From Verrucomicrobiia bacterium (GTDB taxonomy: Bacteria; Verrucomicrobiota; Verrucomicrobiia; Limisphaerales; DASXHY01): DNA of 64,000 nucleotides. Positions 1 to 9,300 of this stretch are shown one piece after another (position 1 is the stretch's first letter; the number at the start of each line of letters is the position of its first letter). Where the stretch lies: assembly GCA_035629175.1 (NCBI GenBank), contig DASPIL010000067.1, positions 62,001-126,000 on the forward strand. Reading direction: 5' to 3'. The notes beneath the pieces were generated by a model, which saw only the letters and a program-made list of their open reading frames with translations, had not been told where the DNA came from and did no database searches. The position numbers were made by a program, and so were the translations under genes.

Positions 1-234
1 GCGGTCGAGATGCACCGGTGCCACTGGATTAAAAAGCACGGCAATTACGGAAAAAGCCCAGGTCCAACCCCGCGAGCCAGCCTTCCAGCGCTCGAAAGCG
101 CAATATCCGGCGAGGCAAGCAACCACCCATCGCAATAAGGTGTAGTAACTGTACGGATTCTCGCCTAATGCGCCAAAAAGAAGAGCGGCAGTTGCGCCTT
201 TTGCCGCGACCAATCTCCATGAGTCGATGGCCAT
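1..234 (-). CDS. Small membrane protein, 3' end cut by the window edge
   Basis: An open frame starts at ATG 234 and runs off the left edge after 78 codons without a stop. The translation has two hydrophobic stretches, one around YYTLLRWVVACLAGYCAF and one around WAFSVIAVLFNPVAPVHLD. A TLLR turn, a basic linker and an LFNP..PVHLDR tail recall small two-helix membrane proteins of the DUF6804 kind. That family resemblance is by pattern only. Whether the gene is cargo of the left element or host DNA cannot be decided from here. Confidence 0.6.
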   Translation of the reverse strand, partial: MAIDSWRLVAAKGATAALLFGALGENPYSYYTLLRWVVACLAGYCAFERWKAGSRGWTWAFSVIAVLFNPVAPVHLDR

Positions 235-657
235 AATCGTGGAAAACACCGCCCAGAGCCCGTTTTACTTCGCTTGAAGATCTTTGTAAAGGAGAAGCTA
301 TTCACGGCGGCGTCTTGGATCCCTTTTACCAGCAGTGTACAGAAGAGACGAATGTCATGTATACCCCGTTGCTGGCCGTTGGCGCTTAAACTTATTCCAC
401 GAGGTCTGTCAGCATCTTGCCCAAAAGACATGTCCGTGCATTCGCGAGGCTGTTTCGGAAAGCCGCGCACTCGGCTTTATACGTCGCCTCAGAGCGTCTG
501 CGGTTCGCGACCAAATCCGCCTGTCGCCCTAAGTGAAAACCGCTCTGAGGGCCGTTCCTGGCGCAATGCTGGGGATCGTAGCGGGGTGGGTGGAATGTGT
601 TTCAAACCGCGCCTACAGCCTTCCTTACTCCTGCCCTCTTGTGCTACCCTGTCTTTA
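235..657. other. Intergenic stretch with no supported gene
   Basis: Frames on both strands here give arginine-, serine- and proline-rich translations without recognisable protein character. No tRNA half, att-like copy, terminator or repeat was seen. Confidence 0.5.
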
Positions 658-1125
658 GTGAAAAAACGCCGTAAACCGCTTCCTAGGGTGCCCTACAGGC
701 GGGCGCTTGAGGGCACTGGGGAGAACCTGACCTGTAATGTCTCTGGCCTCGCCGCTCAACGTCTCTCCCGGCTTTGGAAACCGAGCGCGCAAGAGTTGGC
801 TGAGATGCTCGTTAAGATCAAAACCGCCCGGAATCTCTCGACCAGAGGCCTCGGCAGCCTCCTTGGCGTTTCTGGAGACACCGCGCGAAAGTGGTGCAAG
901 CTTCAAAGAACACCGTCGGGATGCGCAGTCCGGATGATTTGGCTCGCCTACTCCTCCCTTTTCCAACCGCAGGTCCTCACCTCGCCTGACGCCTGGCTCC
1001 GATACGAACGCCCCGGGATGAAGCCGAATGTCGCTGCATTGCTTCCACGCCGCCTGCGAAAGCGTTTTACGGCTTCTCGGGCAAACAAAGCATCTGTCGA
1101 ATCCGGTTCGCCTGAAGGTGCGTGA
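658..1125 (+). CDS. Helix-turn-helix protein of the left element
   Basis: The C-terminal two thirds contains a convincing HTH segment (LSTRGLGSLLGVSGDTARKW), followed by a hydrophobic WLAYSSLF helix. This suggests a Cro/XRE-like DNA-binding protein of about 155 residues. The start is uncertain: GTG 658 is in frame and ATG 805 would leave a 106-residue core. The frame also extends further upstream, but that part does not look coding. It is convergent with the four-gene - strand cluster and overlaps its last gene by about 60 bases. It may be a regulator of the element. Confidence 0.45.
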   Translation: MKKRRKPLPRVPYRRALEGTGENLTCNVSGLAAQRLSRLWKPSAQELAEMLVKIKTARNLSTRGLGSLLGVSGDTARKWCKLQRTPSGCAVRMIWLAYSSLFQPQVLTSPDAWLRYERPGMKPNVAALLPRRLRKRFTASRANKASVESGSPEGA

Positions 1126-1273
1126 TTTCACCCGCTTGCAGCATGCCGAGGACTGCGGTTTCATAGGTGGCCTTCGGATAAAGACCAAGGTCCACAAAGG
1201 GAATAGGCACTTGAGGGGCGACATCTTCGTCGCTGTCAGGGATCGGCACGATGACAGTTCTGAGTGTTTTCAT
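1067..1273 (-). CDS. Hypothetical protein, 68 aa
   Basis: This is the last gene of the - strand cluster that begins with the primase-like protein and lies 6 bases after its upstream neighbour. The translation is well balanced, with an acidic N-terminus and a helical segment (ATYETAVLGMLQAGEITHLQANRIRQML). No family is recognised. Tight spacing within a same-strand cluster is the main support. Confidence 0.5.
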   Translation of the reverse strand: MKTLRTVIVPIPDSDEDVAPQVPIPFVDLGLYPKATYETAVLGMLQAGEITHLQANRIRQMLCLPEKP

Positions 1274-1279
1274 ATTCGT

Positions 1280-1585
1280 TCACTGATGTTCAGGGTTTCC
1301 ACAATAGGGCAGGGGGAATCTTTGAGCTTGGTCAACGCCGGGAATCCCCACCTCCTCATCTTCTTCTCGATTGGCTAATGTCACCTTGCAGGCGTGGATC
1401 AACGGCTCAAGGTAATTGGTGGGCACAAAGGGTAGGACCTTTTCGATGAATTCTCGGATGACAGGCTCTAGATCATCCGGGTCGTTGGAGAGCACCGCGG
1501 TAATATCCGCTGCGGGCAAGTGGACCGTCAGGGGGCCGTGCTGGTCGAAGAACTCAATCAGCGGCAGTGTTGGTTTTGGTTTCAT
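1280..1585 (-). CDS. Hypothetical acidic protein, 101 aa
   Basis: ATG 1585 (MKPKPTLPLIEFF) is preferred over a longer frame starting at 1714, because the longer form would overlap the upstream gene almost entirely. The chosen start overlaps the preceding gene by 32 bases. The protein is acidic, with helices around DPDDLEPVIREFIEKVLPFVP, and ends in a proline/cysteine-containing tail. No known domain is seen. It is probably co-transcribed with the primase-like gene. Confidence 0.5.
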   Translation of the reverse strand: MKPKPTLPLIEFFDQHGPLTVHLPAADITAVLSNDPDDLEPVIREFIEKVLPFVPTNYLEPLIHACKVTLANREEDEEVGIPGVDQAQRFPLPYCGNPEHQ

Positions 1586-1757
1586 TGGAAATATCGTGGT
1601 AGGTAACCAGAAAACGCCATTCAGAGTTTCGAACCGCCTGAACCCCAAGAACGCGGAATTCGCCGCTTCGGCTGCGCCGAATGACATCGAAGTATTCAGT
1701 GGAGCCTCTTGCATCGATCAGCGGAGGCCTTTCGCCCTGTACATTTTGAAAGGTCAT
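1554..1757 (-). CDS. Hypothetical protein, 67 aa
   Basis: It starts at 1757, directly against the stop of the primase-like gene, and ends inside the start of the next gene, so translation is probably coupled. The sequence reads like a small alpha/beta protein (EYFDVIRRSRSGEFRVLGVQ, then EWRFLVTYHDIS). No family is recognised. Confidence 0.5.
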   Translation of the reverse strand: MTFQNVQGERPPLIDARGSTEYFDVIRRSRSGEFRVLGVQAVRNSEWRFLVTYHDISNETKTNTAAD

Positions 1758-3044
1758 TTAGGCGGCATCCTTCCATTGGATCCTGCTCTCTGAGGGAAGA
1801 AGCCATAGATATGTTCCGCCTTTTCCCGGAACGCCGCGTTGGCGCCGGATCCCCTTTTGTACGAGCTTAAGAATTTGGCAACCTTCCAATCCCACCATCA
1901 GCCGTTGCGCTTGCTGTGAGTGGACTGAAATGCGATCTCCTAGATGTCCAAACGCCATGAAGAACGTCATGGGCTGGCGGTCTTCTCCGGGTTCTACGGG
2001 TCTGAGAGCCAGATCACGGCAAATACGAAACGCAGCTTGCTCCGGCGGTTTCAAAGCCGCGTAAATGGCTCTTTCTGTCTCGCCTAGTTTCCCTGGGTAC
2101 GCCTGAATCACGGAATTGAGCATGGACCGAGTCTCATTCATGTGTTGATCCTTTGAATCATTGAAAAGTGCGCGATTGCAGTCATAGAAATGCTCGACGA
2201 GGCGCACAACGAGGGTTTCCGCCACCACATTGAAGAGGAATGGCACTGCCTGCGTAATAAAATGGTTCCGTTTGCTGATTGCCGCCTGAAACCATGGTTC
2301 TACAAGGCTTTTATAGAGTGCGACTATGGCCCCGTGATCCCTCTGTAGGGAGTTCTCAGCTTCGTTTCGGGCAATTACATTCTGCAACACATTCTCTGCT
2401 CTGATCTGTGATGTAGTAATGTAGTCATGTAGTGATGTAGCATGTAGTAATGCAGACGAATAAGGGGAGCAAGAGGAGACCTCGATTTCACATGCGCTTG
2501 GATTCACGACCGCCTGCGGGTCATCAGTAACGAAGCAAAGCCTGCTTACGTCTTTGCATTGGACGTCAACTTTAGCAGCGGCTTCAGGGCCAGCGAGTTC
2601 GCCGATGTGGTTGCGAACGGCTTCGAAACTTGCGGCATGACCATCTGCTGATGCCGGAACACGAAAAATTGCCTTGAGCCCCGCTCCGGATGGTGAGGTT
2701 GCTACCAACCACAGGTGTTGGCTACGCTTGAGGGACTCTTTGACCGCATGTGGCTGCGCCAATTCATCCAAATCCGCGCACAGGAGCCCAGAGTGCAGCT
2801 CGATTCCCGAATTTGACCGCGTGTGGAATTTTCCGCTCCAAGTGACGGCAGGCAGCTGCTTCTTCATCGGTTTAATTGCGTTTTTCTTATCATCGCTGGT
2901 TCCGGGCGTGCGCTGATACGTTGCTCGGATGCGTTCAACCTGGGATTTCCACCGGCCTTGTAAAATTGAGGCAGCGACGTCGGCGGCTTCAAGGTGCTTG
3001 TCAGGGCTCGGTTGGTTTACGCTTCGGAATTGACTGATGAGCAT
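1758..3044 (-). CDS. VirE/BT4734-type primase-like replication protein
   Basis: The N-terminal half has the pattern of the VirE/BT4734 N-terminal domain, a relative of archaeo-eukaryotic primases found in mobile elements. It opens with an ISQFRSVNQPSP start, has a VERIRATYQ helix, then the acidic strand GLLCADLDEL and the loop TSPSGAGLKAIFRVP. This suggests a role in replicating the element. ATG 3044 (MLISQFRS) is chosen over GTG 3113, because that GTG lies inside a hairpin and family members begin at this point. The C-terminal half is helical and carries no recognised helicase motifs. An 8-bp tandem repeat inside the gene encodes LLHATSLHDYITTS near residue 200. Confidence 0.6.
   Translation of the reverse strand: MLISQFRSVNQPSPDKHLEAADVAASILQGRWKSQVERIRATYQRTPGTSDDKKNAIKPMKKQLPAVTWSGKFHTRSNSGIELHSGLLCADLDELAQPHAVKESLKRSQHLWLVATSPSGAGLKAIFRVPASADGHAASFEAVRNHIGELAGPEAAAKVDVQCKDVSRLCFVTDDPQAVVNPSACEIEVSSCSPYSSALLHATSLHDYITTSQIRAENVLQNVIARNEAENSLQRDHGAIVALYKSLVEPWFQAAISKRNHFITQAVPFLFNVVAETLVVRLVEHFYDCNRALFNDSKDQHMNETRSMLNSVIQAYPGKLGETERAIYAALKPPEQAAFRICRDLALRPVEPGEDRQPMTFFMAFGHLGDRISVHSQQAQRLMVGLEGCQILKLVQKGIRRQRGVPGKGGTYLWLLPSESRIQWKDAA
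2411..2455. repeat. 8-bp tandem repeat inside the primase-like gene
   Basis: Five imperfect units of ATGTAGT plus one variable base follow one another. Four are 8 bp and one is 7 bp, with a degraded sixth copy (ATGCAG). Gain or loss of one 8-bp unit would shift the reading frame of the gene. Confidence 0.75.
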
Positions 3045-3114
3045 GGTGCTGTTGTGTTTCTGCTTGCACCGGGAGGCTCGTTCGGGTAAGGTGAATAGGT
3101 CTAAGTATTTCACA

Positions 3115-3145
3115 CCCCGCTAGCCCTCGCGCAAGCGGGGTTTTT
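3115..3145 (+). terminator. Hairpin followed by T5, oriented on the + strand
   Basis: CCCCGCT (3115-3121) pairs with AGCGGGG (3134-3140) across a 12-base loop and is followed by TTTTT. The flanking genes are on the - strand, where the hairpin has no T tract after it. It is therefore either a terminator of unseen + strand transcription or a structure in the leader of the primase-like gene. The remaining roughly 230 bases up to the giant gene hold nothing convincing. Confidence 0.45.
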
Positions 3146-3379
3146 AGTTTGACCGTTCTAATTCTCGATTTGATTCGTTCTTCTGCATAATACGTTTGGT
3201 TTACTGCGTAGCGGGAGGGTGTTAGGGAAGAGCAGGAGGCTCAAGCTGCCCACACACGGCCACGCCGCAACCCGGCTTTTTGTGTGAATGCTTTGAGGTC
3301 CCGACCAATGTCGCTGTGAAGCGATCCGATTCCACCATAGAGGAATTCCCGGTCTGTGGGAAGTCATTTCTGGTGAGAC

Positions 3380-6300
3380 TCAGAAACTCAATGCACGCAG
3401 CTTCGGCCTCTGTGTGCTTGGACCTCTGAGTGCTGCCAAGCGGCGTTCCGCTGCTTCAAGGGCAGTCCGCCCACTGGAATCCAAAGCGCGAAGAACACGC
3501 TTCCTGTCCGTTCCAATAAGGCGCTTACCGAAAACCCGGTTGCTTGGAGCGCGAGCCGCCAGTTGTCGCCTGACTTCGCGCAATGCATCTGTTCGCGATG
3601 CTCCTGCGCTCACCTTGGCGGCGACAGCCTTGCCGAGTTCGCGCTGTGCTTCGCTCAGATTTCCAGCAGTTGCCAAAGTCATCGTGCTTCGCAGGTGGCG
3701 TGTGCCTGCTTTTGGTTTGGCGCCCGTTCCGGAGAACACCCTAGGTTCAACGCCTTGCGGTGCGGCAGCTCGCAGCGAACGCAACAGATTAGCCTCCTGG
3801 TTCATTTCCCGAAAACCCGGCAGGCGATTTCCGATGGCGTTGTAAATGCCTCCATATCGGCTCGTCATGTTGAACGCGGCCTTTGCAAAATCCCCCGTCT
3901 TGGCGGCGTTGCCCGCCTCCCGCCAAATGTTCTGAACCAGGTCAATGTGCGGGACGATCGCCGCGATATCTGTTGCAGACCGGGGCGAATTGGAGAATAG
4001 CCGGTCGGCGAAAAAGTTCGCGAATGGCATTATGTTTGCCATGGATGCGCCGAGGTACTCCCCTACGCGTCTCTCGTCAGGCTCCTGATTCGCGAGATTT
4101 GAAAGCGACGGAAGTCCGGTTGCTTTGTCCATGATCGCCTTATTGAGAAGCAGGCCGAATTCGTGCGACGCAATTCCTCCAGCAGCCAATAAAAGCAGGG
4201 CAATGAGCATGGCCGCGATTTCACGCTCACGACCCGATGAAAGGGTGCGCCAGTCCCGCGGGAACAGCTTCATCATCTGATCGGCTGCATTCGCAGCGTA
4301 TTTTTTGAAGAATCCTAAAACGCTCCACTCGGCGCTAAGTGCAAACGTGGTGGGCGAATTCGTGCGTGCGAGTTTATTGGATCGCTGAGCAAACGAACGA
4401 ACAACGGCCTCAAGCCTCACCTTTCCCTCCGGTGTAGAGTCATCGATTAACGGAACATCAGCCCGCTCATTCTCCGGCGAGACCGACACTCGCTTGGCAT
4501 AGGAAAAAAGAATCGATTCCAAAGAACCTGCGGGGGCGAAGTATTCGCGAAGCCAACGCATTTGCTTCGGCGTGACATCGATTTCCTCAGCCGTGATCAT
4601 TTGGAGAGGATTCGTGGCGTCCAGCTTATCAGCTCCACCTCTTGCCGCGGCAATTCGTTTACCGAAGGACGCAACCCAGCGCATGTAATCAATGGCGTAA
4701 GCGAGATTGAGCATGTTCGCGCCCAAGTCGGCGGCACGTGGAGACCAGGAGGAGCCGAGCCAACTCGTGATCCAGCCATTGAAAAACCGTAGCGGTCGCA
4801 CAAGTGCGTGGTAACCGATATCGGTCGGCGCATTCTCACTGGCGAAGACTTGGCCGCCAAACCCTAAAGGAGCGGCTAGCTCAGCTTGGAATCTGTTTCC
4901 CGCGTCAAAACCATTATTGATTCCCATCTCGCGCAGCCGCTTGCCCAACGCAGCCTGCTCCTCCGCGAGTTTGGTAACGAATTCTGCACCTGCTCGGATT
5001 AATGGCAGGTTGCCAGTGAAACGCTTCAAGGCCGGAACTGATTGAAATGCCCGAGCGACATTTCCAACGACAGCCTTTGACATTAATACAGGCCAGTGCG
5101 CAGCCGTGAACAATGCGCGAACAGCGCCGCGGGTATGCGCGTCGAGCACGACCTGCGCGACGAAGCTGCCGCTAAATAAGTTCCCGAATGTCGTTTTGGG
5201 CGGCGAGAGCAGGAATGCCGAAAGCGGCTGGCCGATTTCCGCCAGAACTTGGCGGGCGGTGGACCTCAAGTCTTCCGCTCCGCGATCCGCAGCTCGCTCG
5301 GCCTTCCGAATTTCTGTCTCGAAAACCTCGATGCGAGAGTCGATCTCGGACATATCGTATCGAATGTTTCCGAGCTTTCGCATCGTTGACTGCCGCTTCA
5401 GTGCTTCCTGTTGGTTTTCGGGCGACCGTCCAGCTTGGTCCAATTCTGCTTGCAGTTCGCGGCGAAGTGCCTTCAACGCGTCGCGGGCGCTCATCATGGA
5501 ATCGATGGACCGCACTGAGGCAGCGTTTGTCAGGTTCGCCCGAAGGGATTTGCGCTCCGTAGTATCGATACGGCTGAACTTGAAAAATGAAGACGGCGCG
5601 ATCAGGTTGCCGCGGGCTTTGACGAAAGAGCCATCCACCTCAAGGCTTACAACCAGGAACTTTCGAATCGACTCAAGATTGGACTCGGCCAATTGCCCTA
5701 CCACATGCTTCGAGAATCGGTTCATGAACGCCGCGATCTCTAGTTTCAGAACACGTAAAAGGTCCGCCTTTAGACGATCAAAATCGGTGTTGGTGGCGCC
5801 GTACAATGACTGAGCCAATTCGTCGAGCGACTGTATGACAACCTCGCCCCGCCGAACATGCTCCGCAGTTTCCAACAAACGGGGCTGAAGGTCCGCTGCG
5901 AAGTGGAAAGAGGGATCTGGCTCAAAGCATGCCGAGAGCACGATTCGTTTGAACAGCACCGGGTCGATGAAGAATTGATTAAGCAACGACTCTCGCTGCT
6001 CGTTCGTCGCAGCCGACCACTGATGCGCAAGGTCAATTGACCATCGCATCAATCCCCGTGGAACCGTTTTCGGCCCTGTGGGTACGGCCTTTCGAGCAAT
6101 CTTCTTTCCCTGAATCGTCTCGTGGATAAGGATCGGCTCCGCACCTGCCTGGGGAGACTCGCCGATGTCGCGAAGGCTTTCATCATGTCTGAATTGCGCA
6201 TCCATCACCGCAATATCTTCCGCCAAAACCCGTTCCCCGCTGTTAGGGATGATGTCGCCGACGCGGTATTGAGCGCCTGCGAAGTCTTGGTGCGAGGCAA

Positions 6301-9300
6301 GGACTGGGTTCGCTATGTTTTCGCGGTAGAACGATACATCTGATGGCTTTGTGGATAGCCCGTGCGCCTTCAATGCGGAAATGACAAGCGTGGTGAAGCG
6401 AAAGTCTCCGGCTTCTGGATCAAGTGACAGCTTCGTGACTTTGTCGGAGATTGCGTCGAGTGCCAGAGCATCGATTTGCGCTTTTCTTACGGGCCTTCCG
6501 CCCACGGATTCGAGCAATTGCTGCCGTGTGCGGAGCCAACCCAGAGCGTTTTTAGGGTCAAAGTTTTCGAATGATGTGTGTTTCGGCCCTAGCGCCGGGT
6601 CCATCCAGTGGGCGGCTATGAATTCGGCTGCGTATTCGAACGAGGCCCTATCCCCCGGCGGAGTCTCCGGATTCTGAATCGCGGAATGGAACTCCTGAAG
6701 CAGCGATGCTGCCTGCTGGAAGTTCTCCGCTTCCGTTTTCTGAGTGGGAGTGAGAAAGATCCTGTATTCGGTGCCCGTCACCGGGCCAACAACGCGGTAG
6801 AAGTGTCCCCCAGCGTCGTCAATCAGGAGTTGGTGAACGCCGGTTTCCGCCAGCGCGGACGCAAGTGCTCGTCGGTAGTGCTCTGAGTTGATCAGGGCTT
6901 CAGTCATCTGTATTGCTTTCACGGCACCAAGCAATCGCTGGTGTGCATTGTCGAGCTTGGAATCAATTTCCTGCGCAATGTCGCTGGCGCGTTTGGCCTC
7001 CGTCGTGAGCTTGTGATAGCGAACTGACCATTCGCGTACAGAGACCTTGCCGTTCTTCCCGAACCAGTCCTGAAATTTTCTCATTTGCGATTCGGCGGCG
7101 GCTTGGTCGGCGTGGATGCTTCGCAGCGATTCCACGGCGCGGGGAAGGTTTCGAAACCGATGCAACAATGGTGCGAGGCCGTCAATACCGAGCCCAGTCA
7201 TAGGATCGCCCAGGAGAACCGCTAAATATCCCTGTTGCGCCGTTGGAAGTTCGATTCGCTCCGAGGTTCTGGCCTGATCGACGATCTCTTTGGCTGTTTT
7301 ACCTTCAATGACAATGCTGTGGTCATTGGAGATTTGTTCAATGACGTTCCTCGTCACACCGGGTGGCACCAAGTGGCCATCGAGTTTGAGAGCGCCACTG
7401 TTTAGTATTTTGGCTGCAACCTCTCCAAGCGACGTCCCGCTCTTGGATAGATTGCGGATATAGCCGGTGAACTGCTTTGATCCAAACTCGGCAACAGCTG
7501 ACAAGAGTTTAGAAGCCGCTTCGGCAGCAGTCATGGTCGGAAGTTCCTTGGCGATTTTGGAAACCTCGCCCTGCCGTTTTTCTACCTCTGCCCACATTGC
7601 TGCAAGGCGCTCCCCGATCTGACCGTCCTGGTAAATGAGCTGCATGGCCGCGGTCCGGCGGAGAGTTTGATCGGTGATCGTGCCCTGATGTATCGGCGCT
7701 TGAGAGACGTTCAACAAATGCGCGATGGGGCGCATCCAACGCTGTTGCACCGCCGTTGAGAGGTTTTCTGGAACAACGGCCATCAGTTGGCGCACCGGGG
7801 TAGCCGTTTCCGGAGCAAAAGCCCCGGCTTGAGCGGCTGCGAGATGGTCAATAGCTTTCGTTTGATCCTCACTTAAGCCTGGCCGCGATTTCCTTTGAGC
7901 AACAGAGTCGGAAGTCGGAAAATGTTTTAGCGCAAACCGCTCGCCCGAAGATGCGGTGGGAAGGTTCCTAAGGGCTGTCTTGGTGATCCAAAGCGCTGCT
8001 GATGATTCGCTTAGCGACATGCCAAAAAGACGGTTCAGGAACAGGCGAATGTGATTCAGCGCCCGACGAAAAAAGCCAGACTCGGAGTGCCTTTGATAGA
8101 GGTCTCGGACGAGCTCATTCGCAGCCTCCTCTGGGGCGATGTTTGGATTGTAACCTTCGTTGAGTTGCCGCTGCGTCCTCGCGTCAGACACTAGCGATTC
8201 AATCGTGGATCGAGCTTCCCGAATTTCCGACATGTCCCAAACGCCGTGAATCAATTCTTCGTGCAATGTGTCCGCAAGCTGCAAAGCAGAACTATGACGA
8301 GCGAGGTTCAACTGAATTGAAGGCAAGGAGCCAGCCACCATTGCGACGCGTCCTGCTGGAGCGGCGGGGTCGTTGATGAACGAGATATTTGGCGGCACGC
8401 TCCCAAGCACACCGGCAACTGCCTTATGTGCATCGGGAAGAGGCATCGAGGTTGCCAGAGGTTCACCAATCGAGAAGCGGGTTGGATTGGATGGCGGCAT
8501 CGGTGGACGCACACCGCGAGATTCGGTGCGGTGAAATCTCGATACCCGCACTTCTGGCTGTTCACTGGACGGTAATCGAATGGATCGAAGCTTTAGCTGC
8601 CGCGGCTCTGGAAAGGGTTCATCCAAGTCGGTCCACGCTGCATCCCTCCACACCCGCGCCTGTTCGCGGCTGAGATTTGCCTGCGGAAAGAGCTGTTGAA
8701 TCTGCGCGATGGTCTTCGCGCCAGCTCTGCGGATTTCTTCCACGCCAGATACGCGCTCGGCGTCTCCGCTTATCGGAACGCTTGGTCTGCCAGCTCGGCG
8801 CCTTTCGCGGTTCAACTGCATTTCGCGCAACCGCTCAACCCGCTGATTCTGTTCAGCTATTAAGGCGTCGATTGGCGTCGTCTCGCCTGTGGTGCCTGGT
8901 TCTTCGGCGATCTGCTGGTTGTTAATCGAGTCGTAGTAGGCACGCGCCTTTTGATTGGCAAAGAACTGGTCTATCGGCGTGACTCCCTCAGATTCAACCG
9001 GAGCCTCAATCGTTTCGCGGTTGACGCTGTCTACGAACTCGACGGAATCGCGAGGCTGTTGGCCGAACTGAATGGGGGCATCCGGGTCGATAAACGGTTG
9101 CCGCGTGGTGTAGTCAAAGAGCTGGCCGACGGCCCGCAGGTTGCGCTTCCTTGCCTTTGCGGGCGTGTCTTGCGTGAGCTTGCCCACGCCAAAGGCTGCT
9201 CCGCCAACAACTGGGCCCAGCACGGCTCCCGCGGCCATAGCCGTAGGCACACCTTCGAGAGTCTCGCGATCTGGGGCAAAGGTTTGTTGTGCGACCAAAT

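Noticed and set aside
274-657. The upstream 128 codons of the + strand frame that ends at 1125
   Set aside because: This part is rich in Arg, Ser, Cys and Pro without protein-like pattern. Only the segment after about 658 shows an HTH.
655-1224. Long - strand frame opposite the HTH gene
   Set aside because: It is antisense to a more convincing HTH frame and its composition is typical of a shadow.
3158-3367. 69-codon - strand frame between the giant gene and the primase-like gene
   Set aside because: No ribosome-binding site, no domain and a Trp/Arg/Pro-rich shadow-like composition.
8240-8265. Zinc metallopeptidase active site (HExxH) in the giant protein
   Set aside because: The residues read HEELIH, which is HExxxH spacing, so the canonical motif is not met.
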